Source: Haemaphysalis longicornis (lineage: Eukaryota; Arthropoda; Arachnida; Ixodida; Ixodidae). From it: DNA of 64,000 nucleotides. This document shows, piece by piece, positions 63,998-64,000 of this stretch (the first letter of the stretch is position 1; each line of letters begins with the position of its first letter). Made by a program: the position numbers and the translations under genes. Location: positions 44,559,231 to 44,623,230 of the forward strand of contig CM023450.1 in NCBI GenBank assembly GCA_013339765.2. Reading direction: 5' to 3'. The notes under the pieces are model-generated. The model did no database searches. It worked only from the letters and a program-made list of their open reading frames with translations, and had not been told where the DNA came from.

Positions 63998-64000
63998 CTA

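Overview
The window is eukaryotic nuclear DNA, most likely from a hard tick (Ixodidae, metastriate type). The main evidence is two tRNA-derived SINEs of the Ruka type described from Rhipicephalus. They sit at 4572-4813 and 25244-25470, carry recognisable A and B boxes, and end in a (CAAT)n tail. Several fragments of RNase H-bearing non-LTR retrotransposons, long (CT)n arrays, poly-C tracts and many short inverted-repeat transposons fit the same picture. There is no bacterial gene organisation, rRNA gene, intact tRNA gene or CRISPR array. No host protein-coding gene could be supported, so the window looks intergenic or intronic and repeat-dense. Most open frames lie in GC-rich, stop-poor stretches or in repeats and are not called.

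Layout. 1-4.6 kb: AC and C/CT microsatellites and the first copy of a ~350 bp inverted-repeat element. 4.6-10.8 kb: the first Ruka SINE, then unannotated DNA. 10.8-12.6 kb: a cluster of small DNA transposons (two pogo/Tigger-like pieces, a solo end of another family, and a ~154 bp foldback). 12.6-19 kb: GC-rich unannotated DNA and a decayed LINE 3' end. 19-25.5 kb: a dispersed repeat whose inverted partner is at 49 kb, a pogo-like end, the second copy of the ~350 bp element, a composite repeat with LTR/PBS-like pieces, and the second Ruka. 27-31 kb: a CT array, a tRNA-like unit, a very clean 450 bp MITE with an 8-bp target duplication, and a pogo-like MITE. 32.5-40 kb: repeats with protein-like periodicity, a poly-C-rich hAT-like MITE, and a 198-bp-period tandem repeat. 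40-46.3 kb: a hairpin, a tRNA-like arm, a TATA box followed by a hammerhead-like motif (possible Penelope-like terminal repeat), a TA microsatellite, the second copy of the composite repeat, and two back-to-back foldback elements. 51-53 kb: LINE 3' ends around a perfect 71-bp-arm palindrome. 53.6-55.2 kb: a TTAA-flanked inverted-repeat transposon with a nested tRNA-derived SINE. 55.6-62.1 kb: a head-to-tail duplicated ~1.9 kb unit whose left copy was opened by at least one DNA transposon. 62-63 kb: a LINE C-terminal coding relic with a CT-rich tail. 63.5-64 kb: a pogo-like terminus next to a broken transposase-like reading frame.

The sequence does not act as an operon or pathway; it records nested transposon insertions. 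The most informative places are the empty-site/filled-site pair in the 55.6-62 kb duplication, the perfect palindrome at 51.7 kb, the hammerhead-like motif at 42.9 kb, and the repeats with in-frame periods at 36.4 and 39.8 kb. No host gene or new cellular system is claimed. All family names come from motif recognition without a database search.
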